Assembly (NCBI RefSeq): GCF_003345655.1
Contig: NZ_QQOH01000001.1
Span: forward strand, 1,178,001 to 1,242,000
Direction: 5' to 3'
Source of the DNA: Motiliproteus coralliicola
Lineage (GTDB): Bacteria > Pseudomonadota > Gammaproteobacteria > Pseudomonadales > Balneatricaceae
Length of the DNA stretch: 64,000 nucleotides
A program made the position numbers and the translations under genes. Under the pieces are notes generated by a model. That model had not been told where the DNA came from. It did no database searches and worked only from the letters and a program-made list of their open reading frames with translations. Shown here one piece after another: positions 45,669-55,611 of this stretch; the first letter of the stretch is position 1, and every line of letters starts with the position of its first letter.

Positions 45669-46679
45669 ATGCAGGAGGCAACCACTATCTCCGGCTGGGC
45701 ACTGGCCATCCAGCGCGCGCTTGAATCCTATCAGGTCGATCCAGCCCCCCTGTTTCGCGAAGCCGGTATCGATATCGAAGCCATTAAAGACCCCAACGCC
45801 CGCTTCCCCAGTGACAAGACCATCACCCTGCTGGATCTGGGCATTAAGACGACTCGGGATCAAGCCTTCGGCCTGACCGTCGGCCGCTTCGTGCGCCCCA
45901 CCTCACTGCACGCGCTCGGGTTTGCCAACTGGGCTTCCCGGGATCTTCGTGAAGCCCAAAGTCGCATGTGCCGCTATTTCAAAGTCCTGACCACCTGCAC
46001 CTATGGTGAAATCGTCGAAGACCGGGATACGGTAGGCGTACAGGTCATGGCTTACCCGAACTACCTTTCGCGCCTCAACCACCCTCATTTCGAAGCCATT
46101 CTATCCTGCTGCGTACAAACCGCCCGCCACCTGATGCCGGGGCATTTCAAACTACACCACGTACGCCTGACCCGCAGCAGCCCGGAGGAAGGCATCGAGG
46201 GGTTCAAGCGATTCTTCAAGTGTCCGATCGAGTGGGAGAGCGATCGCACCGCCCTCTACATCGAACGAGAGCTGGCGGATATGCCGCTACCGACCGCCAA
46301 TCCGGAACTGGCGCACCAGAATGAACAGCTGTGCAAGGAATATATCGCCCGATTCGACAGGCAGGATATCGTCAACCAGGTATCCAACAAGCTGGTAGAG
46401 ATGCTTCCCCACGGCGAACCCAGCATGGAGTTGATCGCTTCCGAAGTGATGGTCAGTTGCCGAACGCTACAGCGTAAGCTGAAGGAACACGGGACCTGTT
46501 ATAAGCAACTACTGGACGATATCCGCAAAGAGATGGCCATCCAGTATGCTCGCCAACAGCACGTTCCGATCGGAGAGATCAGCTATCGGCTTGGGTTTGC
46601 CCACATCAGCAACTTCTCACGCGCGTTCAAACGCTGGACCGGCAAGACTCCGGTCGATTTCCGCGCCCAGGCGCTCTGA
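45669..46679 (+). CDS. AraC-family transcription regulator (OruR/ArgR-like fold)
   Basis: A 336-residue regulator from ATG 45669 (AGGAG 9 bases upstream) with an N-terminal Arabinose_bd-type ligand domain (about 15-200) and a C-terminal double helix-turn-helix (about 235-330). The latter contains ASEVMVSCRTLQRKL and IGEISYRLGFAHISNFSRAFKRWTG, the AraC signature. Proteins of this layout often regulate fatty-acid or amino-acid catabolism next to their targets. Here it follows the DUF1302/DUF1329 operon. Whether it controls that or other genes is unknown. Confidence 0.85.
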   Translation: MQEATTISGWALAIQRALESYQVDPAPLFREAGIDIEAIKDPNARFPSDKTITLLDLGIKTTRDQAFGLTVGRFVRPTSLHALGFANWASRDLREAQSRMCRYFKVLTTCTYGEIVEDRDTVGVQVMAYPNYLSRLNHPHFEAILSCCVQTARHLMPGHFKLHHVRLTRSSPEEGIEGFKRFFKCPIEWESDRTALYIERELADMPLPTANPELAHQNEQLCKEYIARFDRQDIVNQVSNKLVEMLPHGEPSMELIASEVMVSCRTLQRKLKEHGTCYKQLLDDIRKEMAIQYARQQHVPIGEISYRLGFAHISNFSRAFKRWTGKTPVDFRAQAL

Positions 46680-46791
46680 GCCCCGCTGTCCGATATCCTC
46701 TAGTCCATTAGCCATAAAGTTAATCCGGCTTATTGCCCTGATTGAGTTCCCACCCTAGGATGAGGAGTGAACAAGGAACGAAGGGACGACC

Positions 46792-48144
46792 ATGGGCGAA
46801 GTAAAGGCCGGTGCAGCAAGCGCACAGTTTCTCCAGCATCTGACCGAGGTTAACGAGACACAACAGGTTATCGCCAGTGAAGATATCTATAACCAGTTCG
46901 GTGTCTTGCTGGTCTCCAAGGGCAGCCGTATCAATCCCCAGGCTCAACGCCAGTTACAGCAACATCGCTTAGACAAGGACATCGACCAGCAGATCGAACT
47001 GGAGCAGACCCTGACAGGCCTCGAGCTGTTTCAACTGACCCAGTCTCTACTCGAGCAGGATCCAGAGCTCAAACGACTGCATCACAATAACCGCTTTGAA
47101 GACCCCTTTCGTCACTTCTGCCTGATCGAAGACCTACCCCTGCCATTGCGGCAAAAGCTGACCATCATGAAGCAGCAATTACCCGCGCTGTTCGAACACA
47201 GCCTGTTTTGCGGCTGGGCCAGCACCCTGATCGCGCGCGAGATGAAGCTGTCCTCCGAAGCCTGCCGCAGAGCTTATATATGCGGATTGCTCCACGATAT
47301 CGGTATGCTCTATCTGGCCCCGGAGTTGCAAACCCAAGCCCCGCTGAACAGTGATAGCTGGAGGGCATTGCAAAGCCACGTCGTGATCGGACAACGCTGT
47401 CTGGAAGGGCTTGGGCTCCATCCCTCCATTGGCCAGGGAATTCTTGAGCATCATGAACGTCTGGATCAAACCGGCTACCCCAGCCGCAAGTCCCCGGACA
47501 AGCTGAACAAACTGGGACAGGTCGTTGCCAGCGCCGACATGCTCTACAACCTTTGCAGCAACGAACTGAACAGCTCCGACAAGCAGGTACATGATGCGCT
47601 GCCCTACTTCAAAGTACACCACAGCAGCTTTAACGCCGAGATCCACGCCGCGCTGATGCGAGTACTTTCCCGGGCAGGAACCCCGGCTGAAGATGAATCA
47701 ACCCCGCTACAACCGGTAAACCTGGATCGAGTCAGAAGCGTCAATCGCCAGCTTGCTTCAATGCTTGAGCCTCTGCCCCCGTTGATCGAGAAAATCGGCT
47801 TACTGGATCTCAATGAAAGCCGCAAACTGGCTACCATGATGGGCGCGATCAACCAGGTACTGAGTACCTCGGGCATCGCTGACTCCCAGCTCAAGGACTG
47901 GCTGATGGCAGACATGGATCCGAGCGATCCGGATAACCACAGCTGCCTCAAAGAGATCGATGCGATGCAATACGAGCTACTTTGGCTGTTGAAGCGACTG
48001 GGCTGGAATCTGGATAGCTTGCTAAATTGTAAGGAAGCCGCCTCCCTTTCCGAACGCGGTGAATTGGAACTGTATCGCCAACAACTGCAGCAGGGGCTCG
48101 AGCAGGGATTCGGCTATTTTCGCCAAGAGGTCAATAACAGCTAA
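46792..48144 (+). CDS. HD-GYP-like c-di-GMP phosphodiesterase candidate
   Basis: A 450-residue soluble protein. The HD core has His136, His168-Asp169 (LLHDIGML), His196 and His220-His221-Glu222, followed by LDQTGYP, which retains the GYP triplet at 228-230. HD-GYP enzymes hydrolyse cyclic di-GMP with a bi- or tri-nuclear metal site. The family usually reads HHExxDGxGYP; here Gln replaces the Gly after Asp225. The N-terminus (about 1-70) resembles the DUF3391-like lead of some members, and the C-terminal 150 residues are helical and unassigned. A diguanylate cyclase gene lies 6 kb away. Confidence 0.8.
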   Translation: MGEVKAGAASAQFLQHLTEVNETQQVIASEDIYNQFGVLLVSKGSRINPQAQRQLQQHRLDKDIDQQIELEQTLTGLELFQLTQSLLEQDPELKRLHHNNRFEDPFRHFCLIEDLPLPLRQKLTIMKQQLPALFEHSLFCGWASTLIAREMKLSSEACRRAYICGLLHDIGMLYLAPELQTQAPLNSDSWRALQSHVVIGQRCLEGLGLHPSIGQGILEHHERLDQTGYPSRKSPDKLNKLGQVVASADMLYNLCSNELNSSDKQVHDALPYFKVHHSSFNAEIHAALMRVLSRAGTPAEDESTPLQPVNLDRVRSVNRQLASMLEPLPPLIEKIGLLDLNESRKLATMMGAINQVLSTSGIADSQLKDWLMADMDPSDPDNHSCLKEIDAMQYELLWLLKRLGWNLDSLLNCKEAASLSERGELELYRQQLQQGLEQGFGYFRQEVNNS

Positions 48145-48168
48145 TTAGGGGCAGCTAATCGAATCAAA

Positions 48169-48186
48169 GTTTACGTGGACGTAAAC
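48169..48186. promoter_or_regulatory. LiuR operator upstream of liuR
   Basis: GTTTACGTGGACGTAAAC has perfect 8-base inverted arms around GG, 45 bases before the liuR start. It matches the second site before liuB, so autoregulation by LiuR is likely. Confidence 0.8.
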
Positions 48187-48231
48187 AAAAGATAGAGTTG
48201 GGTAGTTTCTCGCCAAGTTCTGTTCAACGCT

Positions 48232-48642
48232 ATGGAAAAAACCTACTCGATCAGCGATCTCTCCCGTGAATTTGAGATCACCACCCGCAGCATCCGTTTT
48301 TACGAGGACCAGGGACTGCTGGAGCCGACCCGCCGTGGCCAAACCCGCGTCTATTCCAAAGGTGATCGTGTGCGGTTGAAATTGATTATGCGCGGTAAGC
48401 GACTCGGGTTTTCCCTGGCCGAGATCCGCGAAATCATTACCATCTACGATACCAGCCCTGACAGTTCTGAGATTCAGTTGAATCGAATGCTCAGCATCAT
48501 CGAGGCCAAAAAACAGGCCCTTGAGCAGCAGATTCGCGATATCGCCATGATCCGGATCGAGCTCGAAACCACCGAGGAGCGCTGCCGTAAAGCTCTGGAA
48601 GAGCTCCATCAAGCACCAACCAAAGATCCGGTTAACGACTGA
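48232..48642 (+). CDS. liuR: MerR-family regulator of leucine/isovalerate catabolism
   Basis: A 136-residue MerR-type regulator with the N-terminal winged helix (SISDLSREFEITTRSIRFYE, then GLLEPTRRGQTRVYSKGDR) and a C-terminal dimerisation helix. No metal-binding cysteines typical of MerR or CueR are present except one near the C-terminus. LiuR represses branched-chain amino-acid catabolic genes in proteobacteria. Two near-identical palindromes flank the gene, one before it and one before liuB. It starts at ATG 48232, and liuB begins 254 bases after its stop. Confidence 0.9.
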   Translation: MEKTYSISDLSREFEITTRSIRFYEDQGLLEPTRRGQTRVYSKGDRVRLKLIMRGKRLGFSLAEIREIITIYDTSPDSSEIQLNRMLSIIEAKKQALEQQIRDIAMIRIELETTEERCRKALEELHQAPTKDPVND

Positions 48643-48806
48643 CTTCATCCCCAACCAACAGCTACTGTTTAGATCCGTTTCTTTTCACGTCTCAGGGGTA
48701 GCTGTTGCGACCCCGTCATAGCTCTTCCCCTTCCAGCCCGCCCAGCAAAGGCTAACTATACTGTTCACAGTTAAACATCTAAGCATGGGCTTAGCCTAAT
48801 TTATAA

Positions 48807-48824
48807 GTTTACGTTTACGTTAAC
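48807..48824. promoter_or_regulatory. LiuR operator upstream of liuB
   Basis: GTTTACGTTTACGTTAAC resembles the liuR operator (15 of 18 identical) with 8-base inverted arms and one mismatch. It is 72 bases before liuB. Confidence 0.75.
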
Positions 48825-48896
48825 TTACTGTACGCTGCCGTATGTTGATAATAACCGGTCCAACCGAGAGCTATAAGACGCAACAGGAACCCCGCT

Positions 48897-50504
48897 ATGG
48901 CCATCCTTGAATCGAAGATTAATCCCCGCAGTGCCGAGTACCAGCAGAAGCAGGAGCAGATGCACGAAGCGGTACAGGAACTCAGAGATAAAGTAGAGAC
49001 CATCGCCCAAGGTGGCGGTGCCAAATATCAGGAACGTCATACGTCCCGGGGCAAACTGCTACCGCGCGAACGGATCAACCGGCTGCTGGATGAAGGCTCC
49101 CCCTTCATGGAGTTGTCCCAACTGGCCGCCACCGACGTCTACGAAGAAGAGGTACCAGCAGCCGGCATCATTACCGGTATCGGTCGGGTCAGCGGTCAGG
49201 AGTGTATGATCGTCGCCAACGACGCCACCGTGAAGGGCGGCACCTACTTCCCGCTAACCGTTAAGAAGCATCTTCGCGCACAAGCCATCGCGGAAAAAAA
49301 CCACCTGCCCTGTATCTACCTGGTCGATTCCGGCGGTGCCAACCTGCCGCGTCAGGATGAAGTCTTCCCCGATCGCGAACACTTCGGTCGAATCTTCTAC
49401 AACCAGGCCAACATGTCGGCCAAGGGGATTCCGCAGATCGCCGTGGTCATGGGACTCTGTACCGCCGGCGGTGCCTACGTGCCGGCGATGGCCGATGAAT
49501 CGATCATCGTCAAAGAGCAAGGCACCATCTTCCTGGCCGGTCCGCCGCTGGTAAAAGCCGCCACCGGCGAAGAGGTGTCCGCCGAAGATCTGGGTGGCGC
49601 TGACGTCCACTGCCGCACCTCCGGTGTCGCCGATCACTATGCCCAGAATGACCAACACGCGCTGGAGCTGGCCCGACAGGCCGTTTCGCGCCTGAACCGA
49701 CGTAAGAACATCAACCTCGATGTGAAGCCCTCGCTGCCGCCGCGCTTTGGCGCCGAAGAGCTTTACGGAATTGTCGGTACCGACCTGAAAAAACCGTTCG
49801 ACGTGCGTGAAGTGATCGCACGGATCGTCGACGATTCCGATTTCGACGAGTTCAAGAAGCTCTACGGTTCGACCCTGGTCACCGGCTTTGCCCGTGTCCA
49901 CGGCTACCCGGTCGGCATCATCGCCAACAACGGTGTGCTCTACTCCGAGTCTGCACAAAAAGGCGCCCACTTCATCGAACTCTGCTGTCAGCGCAAGATC
50001 CCGCTGCTGTTCCTGCAAAACATCACCGGCTTTATGGTCGGCCAGAAGTACGAGGCCGAAGGCATCGCCAAGCACGGTGCCAAGATGGTCACCGCAGTTT
50101 CCTGCGCCCGGGTTCCGAAACTGACCATGCTGATCGGCGGCAGCTTCGGCGCCGGTAACTACGGCATGTGTGGCCGCGCCTACGACCCCAACTTCCTGTG
50201 GATGTGGCCCAACGCCCGTATCTCGGTGATGGGCGGCGAACAGGCTGCCGGCGTACTGGCCCAGGTTAAGCGGGACGGCATCGAGCGTACCGGCGGCAGC
50301 TGGTCCAGCGAAGAAGAGGAAAGCTTCAAGCAGCCGGTCAAGGATATGTACGAGAAGCAGGGCCATCCGTTCTACGCCTCCGCCCGACTCTGGGACGACG
50401 GTGTGATCGATCCGGTCCAGACCCGCGATGTGATCGGCATGGGCCTGGCCGCAGCTCTGAATAAAGAGGTCGAGGAGACCAAGTTCGGCGTGTTCCGGAT
50501 GTAA
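48897..50504 (+). CDS. liuB: Methylcrotonyl-CoA carboxylase, beta (carboxyltransferase) subunit
   Basis: Transfers CO2 from biotin to 3-methylcrotonyl-CoA in leucine breakdown. The 535-residue protein has carboxyltransferase halves with [20 protein letters not shown]-like acyl-CoA motifs ([13 protein letters not shown] near 140), [19 protein letters not shown] (about 180-200), [15 protein letters not shown] (about 375) and [20 protein letters not shown] (about 415). The last two carry carboxybiotin contacts. It heads the liuBCDE operon, 14 bases before liuC. No liuA precedes it. Confidence 0.96.
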   Translation: MAILESKINPRSAEYQQKQEQMHEAVQELRDKVETIAQGGGAKYQERHTSRGKLLPRERINRLLDEGSPFMELSQLAATDVYEEEVPAAGIITGIGRVSGQECMIVANDATVKGGTYFPLTVKKHLRAQAIAEKNHLPCIYLVDSGGANLPRQDEVFPDREHFGRIFYNQANMSAKGIPQIAVVMGLCTAGGAYVPAMADESIIVKEQGTIFLAGPPLVKAATGEEVSAEDLGGADVHCRTSGVADHYAQNDQHALELARQAVSRLNRRKNINLDVKPSLPPRFGAEELYGIVGTDLKKPFDVREVIARIVDDSDFDEFKKLYGSTLVTGFARVHGYPVGIIANNGVLYSESAQKGAHFIELCCQRKIPLLFLQNITGFMVGQKYEAEGIAKHGAKMVTAVSCARVPKLTMLIGGSFGAGNYGMCGRAYDPNFLWMWPNARISVMGGEQAAGVLAQVKRDGIERTGGSWSSEEEESFKQPVKDMYEKQGHPFYASARLWDDGVIDPVQTRDVIGMGLAAALNKEVEETKFGVFRM

Positions 50505-50518
50505 GGGAGGAATCAGAG

Positions 50519-51310
50519 ATGAGCGAAACCGTACTCTATAACGTGGATAGCCGAGGGGTTGCGACCCTGACGCTGAACCGTCCCGACGTCCATAACGCCT
50601 TCGACGACGCGATCATCAATGCATTGATCGAAAAGCTCGAGCTTGCTGCCAACGATAACGCCGTGCGCGTGTTGGTATTGCGCTCTGAAGGCAAGAACTT
50701 CTCCGCCGGCGCCGACCTGAACTGGATGCGGCGGATGGCCCAGAACAGCCATCAGGAAAACCTCGAAGACGCCCGTGGGTTGGCGAAACTGATGGAGCTG
50801 CTGAACTTCCTGCCCAAGCCGACCATCGCCCTGGTCCAGGGTGCCGCCTTCGGTGGCGCCGTCGGCTTGGCCGCCTGCTGCGATATGGTCATTGCCACCG
50901 AAGCCAGCAAGTTCTGCCTGTCCGAAGTGCGTATCGGCTTAATCCCCGCTGTGATCAGCCCCTACGTCAATCAAGCGATCGGTGAGCGCCAATCACGCCG
51001 CTACATGCTGACCGCGGAAGCCTTCAGCAGCGCTCAGGCCCAACAATGGGGTCTGGTACATGAGCTGGTTGCCGACAACGATGACCTCGACGGTGCCAAA
51101 GAAGAGTTGGTTGCCAAACTGCTGGGCAACAGTCCACAGGGAATTGGCGCCGCCAAGGCGTTGATCTTTGCTGTCAGCCAGAAACCAATCACCAATGAGG
51201 TGATCGAAGATACCGCCCAGCGGATCGCCGATATTCGTGTCAGCGAAGAGGGTCAGGAAGGACTAAGTTCCTTCCTAAACAAGCGCAAACCGAACTGGAT
51301 TCAGGACTAA
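50519..51310 (+). CDS. liuC: Methylglutaconyl-CoA hydratase (enoyl-CoA hydratase family)
   Basis: Hydrates 3-methylglutaconyl-CoA to HMG-CoA. The 263-residue crotonase-fold protein has TLNRPDVHNAFDDAI, FSAGADLNWMRRMA (oxyanion-hole part), QGAAFGGAVGLAACCDMVIA and FCLSEVRIGLIPAVISPYV with the catalytic Glu. The order liuB-liuC-liuD and the GADLNWM motif support this assignment against other hydratases. ATG 50519, with AGGGAGG upstream. Confidence 0.94.
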   Translation: MSETVLYNVDSRGVATLTLNRPDVHNAFDDAIINALIEKLELAANDNAVRVLVLRSEGKNFSAGADLNWMRRMAQNSHQENLEDARGLAKLMELLNFLPKPTIALVQGAAFGGAVGLAACCDMVIATEASKFCLSEVRIGLIPAVISPYVNQAIGERQSRRYMLTAEAFSSAQAQQWGLVHELVADNDDLDGAKEELVAKLLGNSPQGIGAAKALIFAVSQKPITNEVIEDTAQRIADIRVSEEGQEGLSSFLNKRKPNWIQD

Positions 51311-51323
51311 GAAGGGCACCACT

Positions 51324-53312
51324 ATGTTTACCAAAATTTTGATTGCCAACCGTGGTGAGATCGCCTGCCGGATTATCGAAACCGCCCATAAGATGGGCGT
51401 AAAGTGTGTCGCGGTCTACTCCGAGGCCGATCGCAATGCCCGTCACGTGGCACTGGCTGACGAAGCCTTCCTGCTCGGCCCGGCACCCAGCCGCGACAGC
51501 TACCTGCGGATCGACAAGATCATCGAAGCCGCCAAAATCTCAGGGGCTCAAGCCGTTCACCCCGGTTACGGCTTCCTGTCCGAGAACGCCGAGTTCGCCA
51601 AAGCCCTGGCGGAGAATGGTCTGGCATTTATCGGCCCGCCGGTTGGCGCCATCGAAGCGATGGGATCCAAGAGTGCCGCCAAGACGATCATGGAAAACGC
51701 AGGGGTTCCACTGGTACCCGGATATCACGGTGATGATCAGAGCCGCGAGCTGATCAAGGCCGAAGCGGCTCGCTGCGGCTACCCGGTACTGCTGAAAGCC
51801 GTCGCCGGCGGCGGCGGTAAAGGCATGCGGGTGGTCTGGCAGGAGTCCGAGTTCGACGAGGCCTTCGATGCCGCCAAGCGTGAAGGTGAAAGCAGCTTCA
51901 ACAACGGCGATCTACTGGTTGAAAAGTACCTGACCAAGCCCCGCCACGTTGAGCTCCAGGTATTCTGTGACCGTCACGGCAATGGTGTTTATCTGGGCGA
52001 TCGCGACTGCTCGGTCCAGCGTCGACACCAGAAGGTGATCGAAGAAGCGCCGGCACCGAACATCTCCGACGAGATCCGCAAGGCGATGGGTGAGTCCGCC
52101 GTCCAGGCTGCCAAGGCGATCGACTATGTCGGCGCCGGTACGGTCGAATTCCTCTACGACGAGGACGGCAGCTACTACTTCATGGAGATGAACACCCGAC
52201 TGCAGGTCGAACACCCGGTCACCGAACTGGTTACCCGTCAGGACCTAGTCGAATGGCAACTGCGCGTCGCCGCCGGTCAACCGTTGCCGCTGGCGCAGTC
52301 CGATATCAGCCTACACGGCCACTCATTGGAAGTCCGTGTCTATGCCGAGGACCCGGATGCCGACTTCACTCCGGCCACCGGCACCCTGGATTACCTGCGC
52401 ACCCCGGTGGAAAGCAAGTACGTCCGGGTCGATACCGGCGTCATCGAAGGCGATACCGTCAGCCATTATTACGATCCGATGATTGCCAAGCTGATCGTCT
52501 GGGACGAAAGCCGCGAACTGGCACTGACCCGGATGCAGCAGGCGCTGGAGGACTACCGTATCTGCGGTCTGAAGACCAACCTGGGCTTCCTGTCGAAACT
52601 GGCCGGTAGCGAAAGTTTCCGTCGTTTCGATGTCGATACCGGCTTTATCGAGCGTCACCACGATCAACTGTTCAGCAACGACGAGATCGACGAGCAACGC
52701 TATATCGCGCTGGCCGCCTGCTACCTGACCTTGGCCCGCAAGGCCAGCTCGGCCAATCAGGATGATCCGACCTCACCGTTCAACCGCCTCAACAGCCTGC
52801 GTTTGAACAGCCAGTACGCCCAGCCGTACGAGCTGACGCATGGGGAGAACAACCATGCCGTCAGCGTGCTGGAACAGGATCAGGACTTCCTGATCCGGGT
52901 GGATAATTCCGAGTTTCAGGTCAAAGGCCAACTGAGCGGCGACCAGCTCAGCGCCACCCTCAACGGTCACCGTTTCTCGGTTTCGGTATTCCAGAAAGAG
53001 GCCGATATCACCCTATTCCACGACGGCTGCCAGTTCGAATGTCAGCGCCATGTCGAAATCCATGGCGATGCCGAAGGCGAACAGGCCGGTTCACTGGCAG
53101 CACCGATGACCGGTACCGTGGTTGCGGTGTTGAAACAAGCCGGTGACCAGGTTGAAGCCGGAGAAGGCTTGATCGTGATCGAGGCGATGAAGATGGAGCA
53201 AACCATCAGCGCTCCCTTTGACGGCACCGTCAGCGAAGTCTTTTTCAACGCCGGCGATCTGGTCGACGAAGGCGCCGAACTGCTCGGTCTTGAGCCCTGC
53301 GGGGAGGAGTAA
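51324..53312 (+). CDS. liuD: Methylcrotonyl-CoA carboxylase, alpha (biotin carboxylase) subunit
   Basis: Carboxylates biotin with ATP and bicarbonate, and carries the biotin. The 662-residue protein starts with the biotin carboxylase domain (IANRGEIACRIIETA, HPGYGFLSENAEFA, KAVAGGGGKGMRVV ATP grasp loop, EMNTRLQVEHPVTE). A BCCP domain ends it, with biotin acceptor Lys623 in EAMKMEQ. The middle part joins the liuB protein. It lies 13 bases after liuC and 3 bases before liuE, so coupled expression is expected. Confidence 0.96.
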   Translation: MFTKILIANRGEIACRIIETAHKMGVKCVAVYSEADRNARHVALADEAFLLGPAPSRDSYLRIDKIIEAAKISGAQAVHPGYGFLSENAEFAKALAENGLAFIGPPVGAIEAMGSKSAAKTIMENAGVPLVPGYHGDDQSRELIKAEAARCGYPVLLKAVAGGGGKGMRVVWQESEFDEAFDAAKREGESSFNNGDLLVEKYLTKPRHVELQVFCDRHGNGVYLGDRDCSVQRRHQKVIEEAPAPNISDEIRKAMGESAVQAAKAIDYVGAGTVEFLYDEDGSYYFMEMNTRLQVEHPVTELVTRQDLVEWQLRVAAGQPLPLAQSDISLHGHSLEVRVYAEDPDADFTPATGTLDYLRTPVESKYVRVDTGVIEGDTVSHYYDPMIAKLIVWDESRELALTRMQQALEDYRICGLKTNLGFLSKLAGSESFRRFDVDTGFIERHHDQLFSNDEIDEQRYIALAACYLTLARKASSANQDDPTSPFNRLNSLRLNSQYAQPYELTHGENNHAVSVLEQDQDFLIRVDNSEFQVKGQLSGDQLSATLNGHRFSVSVFQKEADITLFHDGCQFECQRHVEIHGDAEGEQAGSLAAPMTGTVVAVLKQAGDQVEAGEGLIVIEAMKMEQTISAPFDGTVSEVFFNAGDLVDEGAELLGLEPCGEE

Positions 53313-53315
53313 ACT

Positions 53316-54218
53316 ATGTCGGCTAAATTCCCTAGACGGGTAAAGATCGTCGAGGTTGGCGCCCGTGACGGGCTGCAGAACGAGCCGGGCGATGTGGTCG
53401 CTACCAGCATCAAGCTGGAGCTGATTCGACGGCTGGAACAAGCAGGCCTGAGCTACATCGAAGCCGCCAGCTTTGTGTCGCCCAAGTGGGTCCCTCAGAT
53501 GGGTGATGCGGCCGAGGTGATCGGTGGCATCGAGCCCAAACCGGGGGTCACCTACGCCGCGTTGACGCCCAACCTGAAAGGGCTGGAAGGTGCGCTGGAA
53601 GCGGGTGTCAAAGAGGTGGCGATCTTTGGCGCCGCCTCCGAGAGCTTTTCGCAGAAGAACATCAACTGCTCGGTAGCAGAAAGTCTGAACCGGTTTGAAG
53701 CCGTGATGGAGCGGGCAAAGGCCGCCGATGTTCGCGTCCGAGGTTATGTCTCGACGGTAATGGGCTGCCCCTACGAGGGAGAAATCGCCCCGCAGAAGGT
53801 CGCCGAAGTGGCCGACATTATGTATCAGATGGGCTGCTACGAGATCTCGCTTGGAGACACCATCGGTGTCGGCACGCCGCTCAAAGCCAAGCGGATGCTC
53901 GAAGCCGTCTCCGGTAAGATTCCGATGCCGCAACTGGCGGCCCACTTCCATGACACTTACGGCCAGGCACTTCCCAACCTGTTGGCGGTGCTGGAGGAAG
54001 GTTTGGCCGTGGTCGACAGTTCGGTAGCGGGCCTGGGTGGCTGCCCTTACGCCAAAGGGGCCTCGGGTAATGTCGCCACCGAAGATGTGGTCTATATGTT
54101 GCACGGAATGGAGATTGAGACAGGTATCGATCTACCCAAGCTGATCAGCGCCGGTAACTACATCATGGATCAACTGGGGCGCGAAACCCGCTCCAAGGTC
54201 GCTCGTGCCTTAGGTTAA
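53316..54218 (+). CDS. liuE: Hydroxymethylglutaryl-CoA lyase
   Basis: Splits HMG-CoA to acetyl-CoA and acetoacetate, the last leucine step. The 300-residue TIM barrel has [14 protein letters not shown] (catalytic Arg and Asp), [21 protein letters not shown] (His metal ligands) and the conserved [20 protein letters not shown] with the catalytic Cys. It starts 3 bases after liuD. Its substrate, HMG-CoA, is also made and used by the mevalonate operon in this window, so the two routes may compete for or share a pool. Confidence 0.97.
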   Translation: MSAKFPRRVKIVEVGARDGLQNEPGDVVATSIKLELIRRLEQAGLSYIEAASFVSPKWVPQMGDAAEVIGGIEPKPGVTYAALTPNLKGLEGALEAGVKEVAIFGAASESFSQKNINCSVAESLNRFEAVMERAKAADVRVRGYVSTVMGCPYEGEIAPQKVAEVADIMYQMGCYEISLGDTIGVGTPLKAKRMLEAVSGKIPMPQLAAHFHDTYGQALPNLLAVLEEGLAVVDSSVAGLGGCPYAKGASGNVATEDVVYMLHGMEIETGIDLPKLISAGNYIMDQLGRETRSKVARALG

Positions 54219-54381
54219 GTCGCTGTTTAGCGGTTAGCACCGATCATGGATATGGCCGCACAGACTGGCTAAATGACGCCTTGATAAACTATGCTGGATT
54301 ACGATTTACCGGCGACGCCAAATCAAGTCGTGCGGTTGTAACCGAGTCTGGCATAGGGAAATCGCAATCAAAACCGAAGAG

Positions 54382-55611
54382 ATGCTGGGCCTGATCCTGG
54401 ATAATCAACGGGATGCTGTATTCGCCATCAAAGAGCGAAAGATCCTCTATGCCAACCGTTCGGCTTCCAAACTGGTCGGTTATAGCCCTGAAGAGCTACT
54501 GGATAGCGATTTCAATCTGTTGGTAGATAAGAATGAAGACCAGCACTTGATGGCACTAGCGCAACAGCGCGGCCGTAATCAGAACCGTGAGATCCAGTTC
54601 GACCTGATTCCTAAAACAGGCAGCTCGATTCCAGTCGCGACAGTACTCAACCACCGCTATCACGATCAGCTGGGACATCTGTTTATCGCCTCAGTCCGCG
54701 ATCTACGGTTGCGTAAAAAGCTGACCAAGAAGATCAAGCGATCTGAACGCGAATTCCGCCAGATCATCGAAAACCTGCCCGATACTTTCTACCGGACCGA
54801 CGCCAACGGCGTTATCACCATGCTGTCGCCGTCGAGCGTCCGGATGCTTGGCTACACGCCCGCTGAAGCGATCGGTACCAAGCTGGCCGACTACTACTAT
54901 CACCCCGAGGACCGTGACAGGGTAATGCAGAAGCTGGCCGAGAGCAGTGGCAAACCGATCCAGGTCGATTCGGCGCTTCGGCATAAGGAAGGCCACCTGG
55001 TCTGGGTATTCAGCCACCTCTACGCGCGCACCGACGAGGACGGTAACTTTATTGGGGTCGAGGGCGTGACCCGCGAGTCCACCAAACGCAAGCTCGATGA
55101 AGAACGCTGGATCTACGCCGCCAACCATGATTTTTTGACCGGACTCTACAACCGCAACTATTTTAACGCGGAGCTGGAGCGGGCCATCCGGCGAGCGAAG
55201 CGTAAAGATGACCAACTGACTCTGATCTATTTCGACCTGGACGGTTTCAAATCAATCAACGATAACTTTGGTCACGATGCCGGCGACGAGCTGCTCTCCA
55301 GTATCGCGTCCCAGGTGAAACACTACTTCCGCGAGTCAGATCTTATCGCCCGTATTGGCGGTGACGAATTCGCGGTTCTGTTCGAAAATGAGCTACCGCC
55401 CCAAAGTGCCCGCGAAGTGGCGGAGCAACTGGTAGTGCTCTGTCGACGGCCTATCGACTACCACGGCCAGACCCTCAGGGTCAGCGCCAGCGCCGGCGTG
55501 GCCAGCTACCCCCATCATGGTGATTGTCCCAAGTCGCTGTTAAAGAGCGCCGATAAGGCGATGTACCAAGCCAAACTGACCGGTAAAAACCGTGTTGCAC
55601 TGCTCGACTGA
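54382..55611 (+). CDS. PAS-PAS-GGDEF diguanylate cyclase
   Basis: A 409-residue cytoplasmic protein with two PAS domains (about 1-110; about 125-240 with FRQIIENLPDTFYRTDANGV) and a GGDEF domain (about 250-409). The active-site loop RIGGDEFAV is intact, as is LTGLYNRNYF, the usual domain entry. It makes cyclic di-GMP. No inhibitory RxxD is visible just before the GGDEF motif. ATG 54382 is the first start, with a weak ribosome site (GAAGAG), and no upstream ATG in frame was found. It follows liuE after 163 bases and is probably separate. Confidence 0.9.
   Translation: MLGLILDNQRDAVFAIKERKILYANRSASKLVGYSPEELLDSDFNLLVDKNEDQHLMALAQQRGRNQNREIQFDLIPKTGSSIPVATVLNHRYHDQLGHLFIASVRDLRLRKKLTKKIKRSEREFRQIIENLPDTFYRTDANGVITMLSPSSVRMLGYTPAEAIGTKLADYYYHPEDRDRVMQKLAESSGKPIQVDSALRHKEGHLVWVFSHLYARTDEDGNFIGVEGVTRESTKRKLDEERWIYAANHDFLTGLYNRNYFNAELERAIRRAKRKDDQLTLIYFDLDGFKSINDNFGHDAGDELLSSIASQVKHYFRESDLIARIGGDEFAVLFENELPPQSAREVAEQLVVLCRRPIDYHGQTLRVSASAGVASYPHHGDCPKSLLKSADKAMYQAKLTGKNRVALLD

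Noticed and set aside
49254-50366. Long leftward open frame of 370 codons
   Set aside because: Antisense shadow of liuB, produced by GC-rich codon bias.
53091-54104. Leftward open frame of 337 codons
   Set aside because: Antisense shadow of liuE and the end of liuD.
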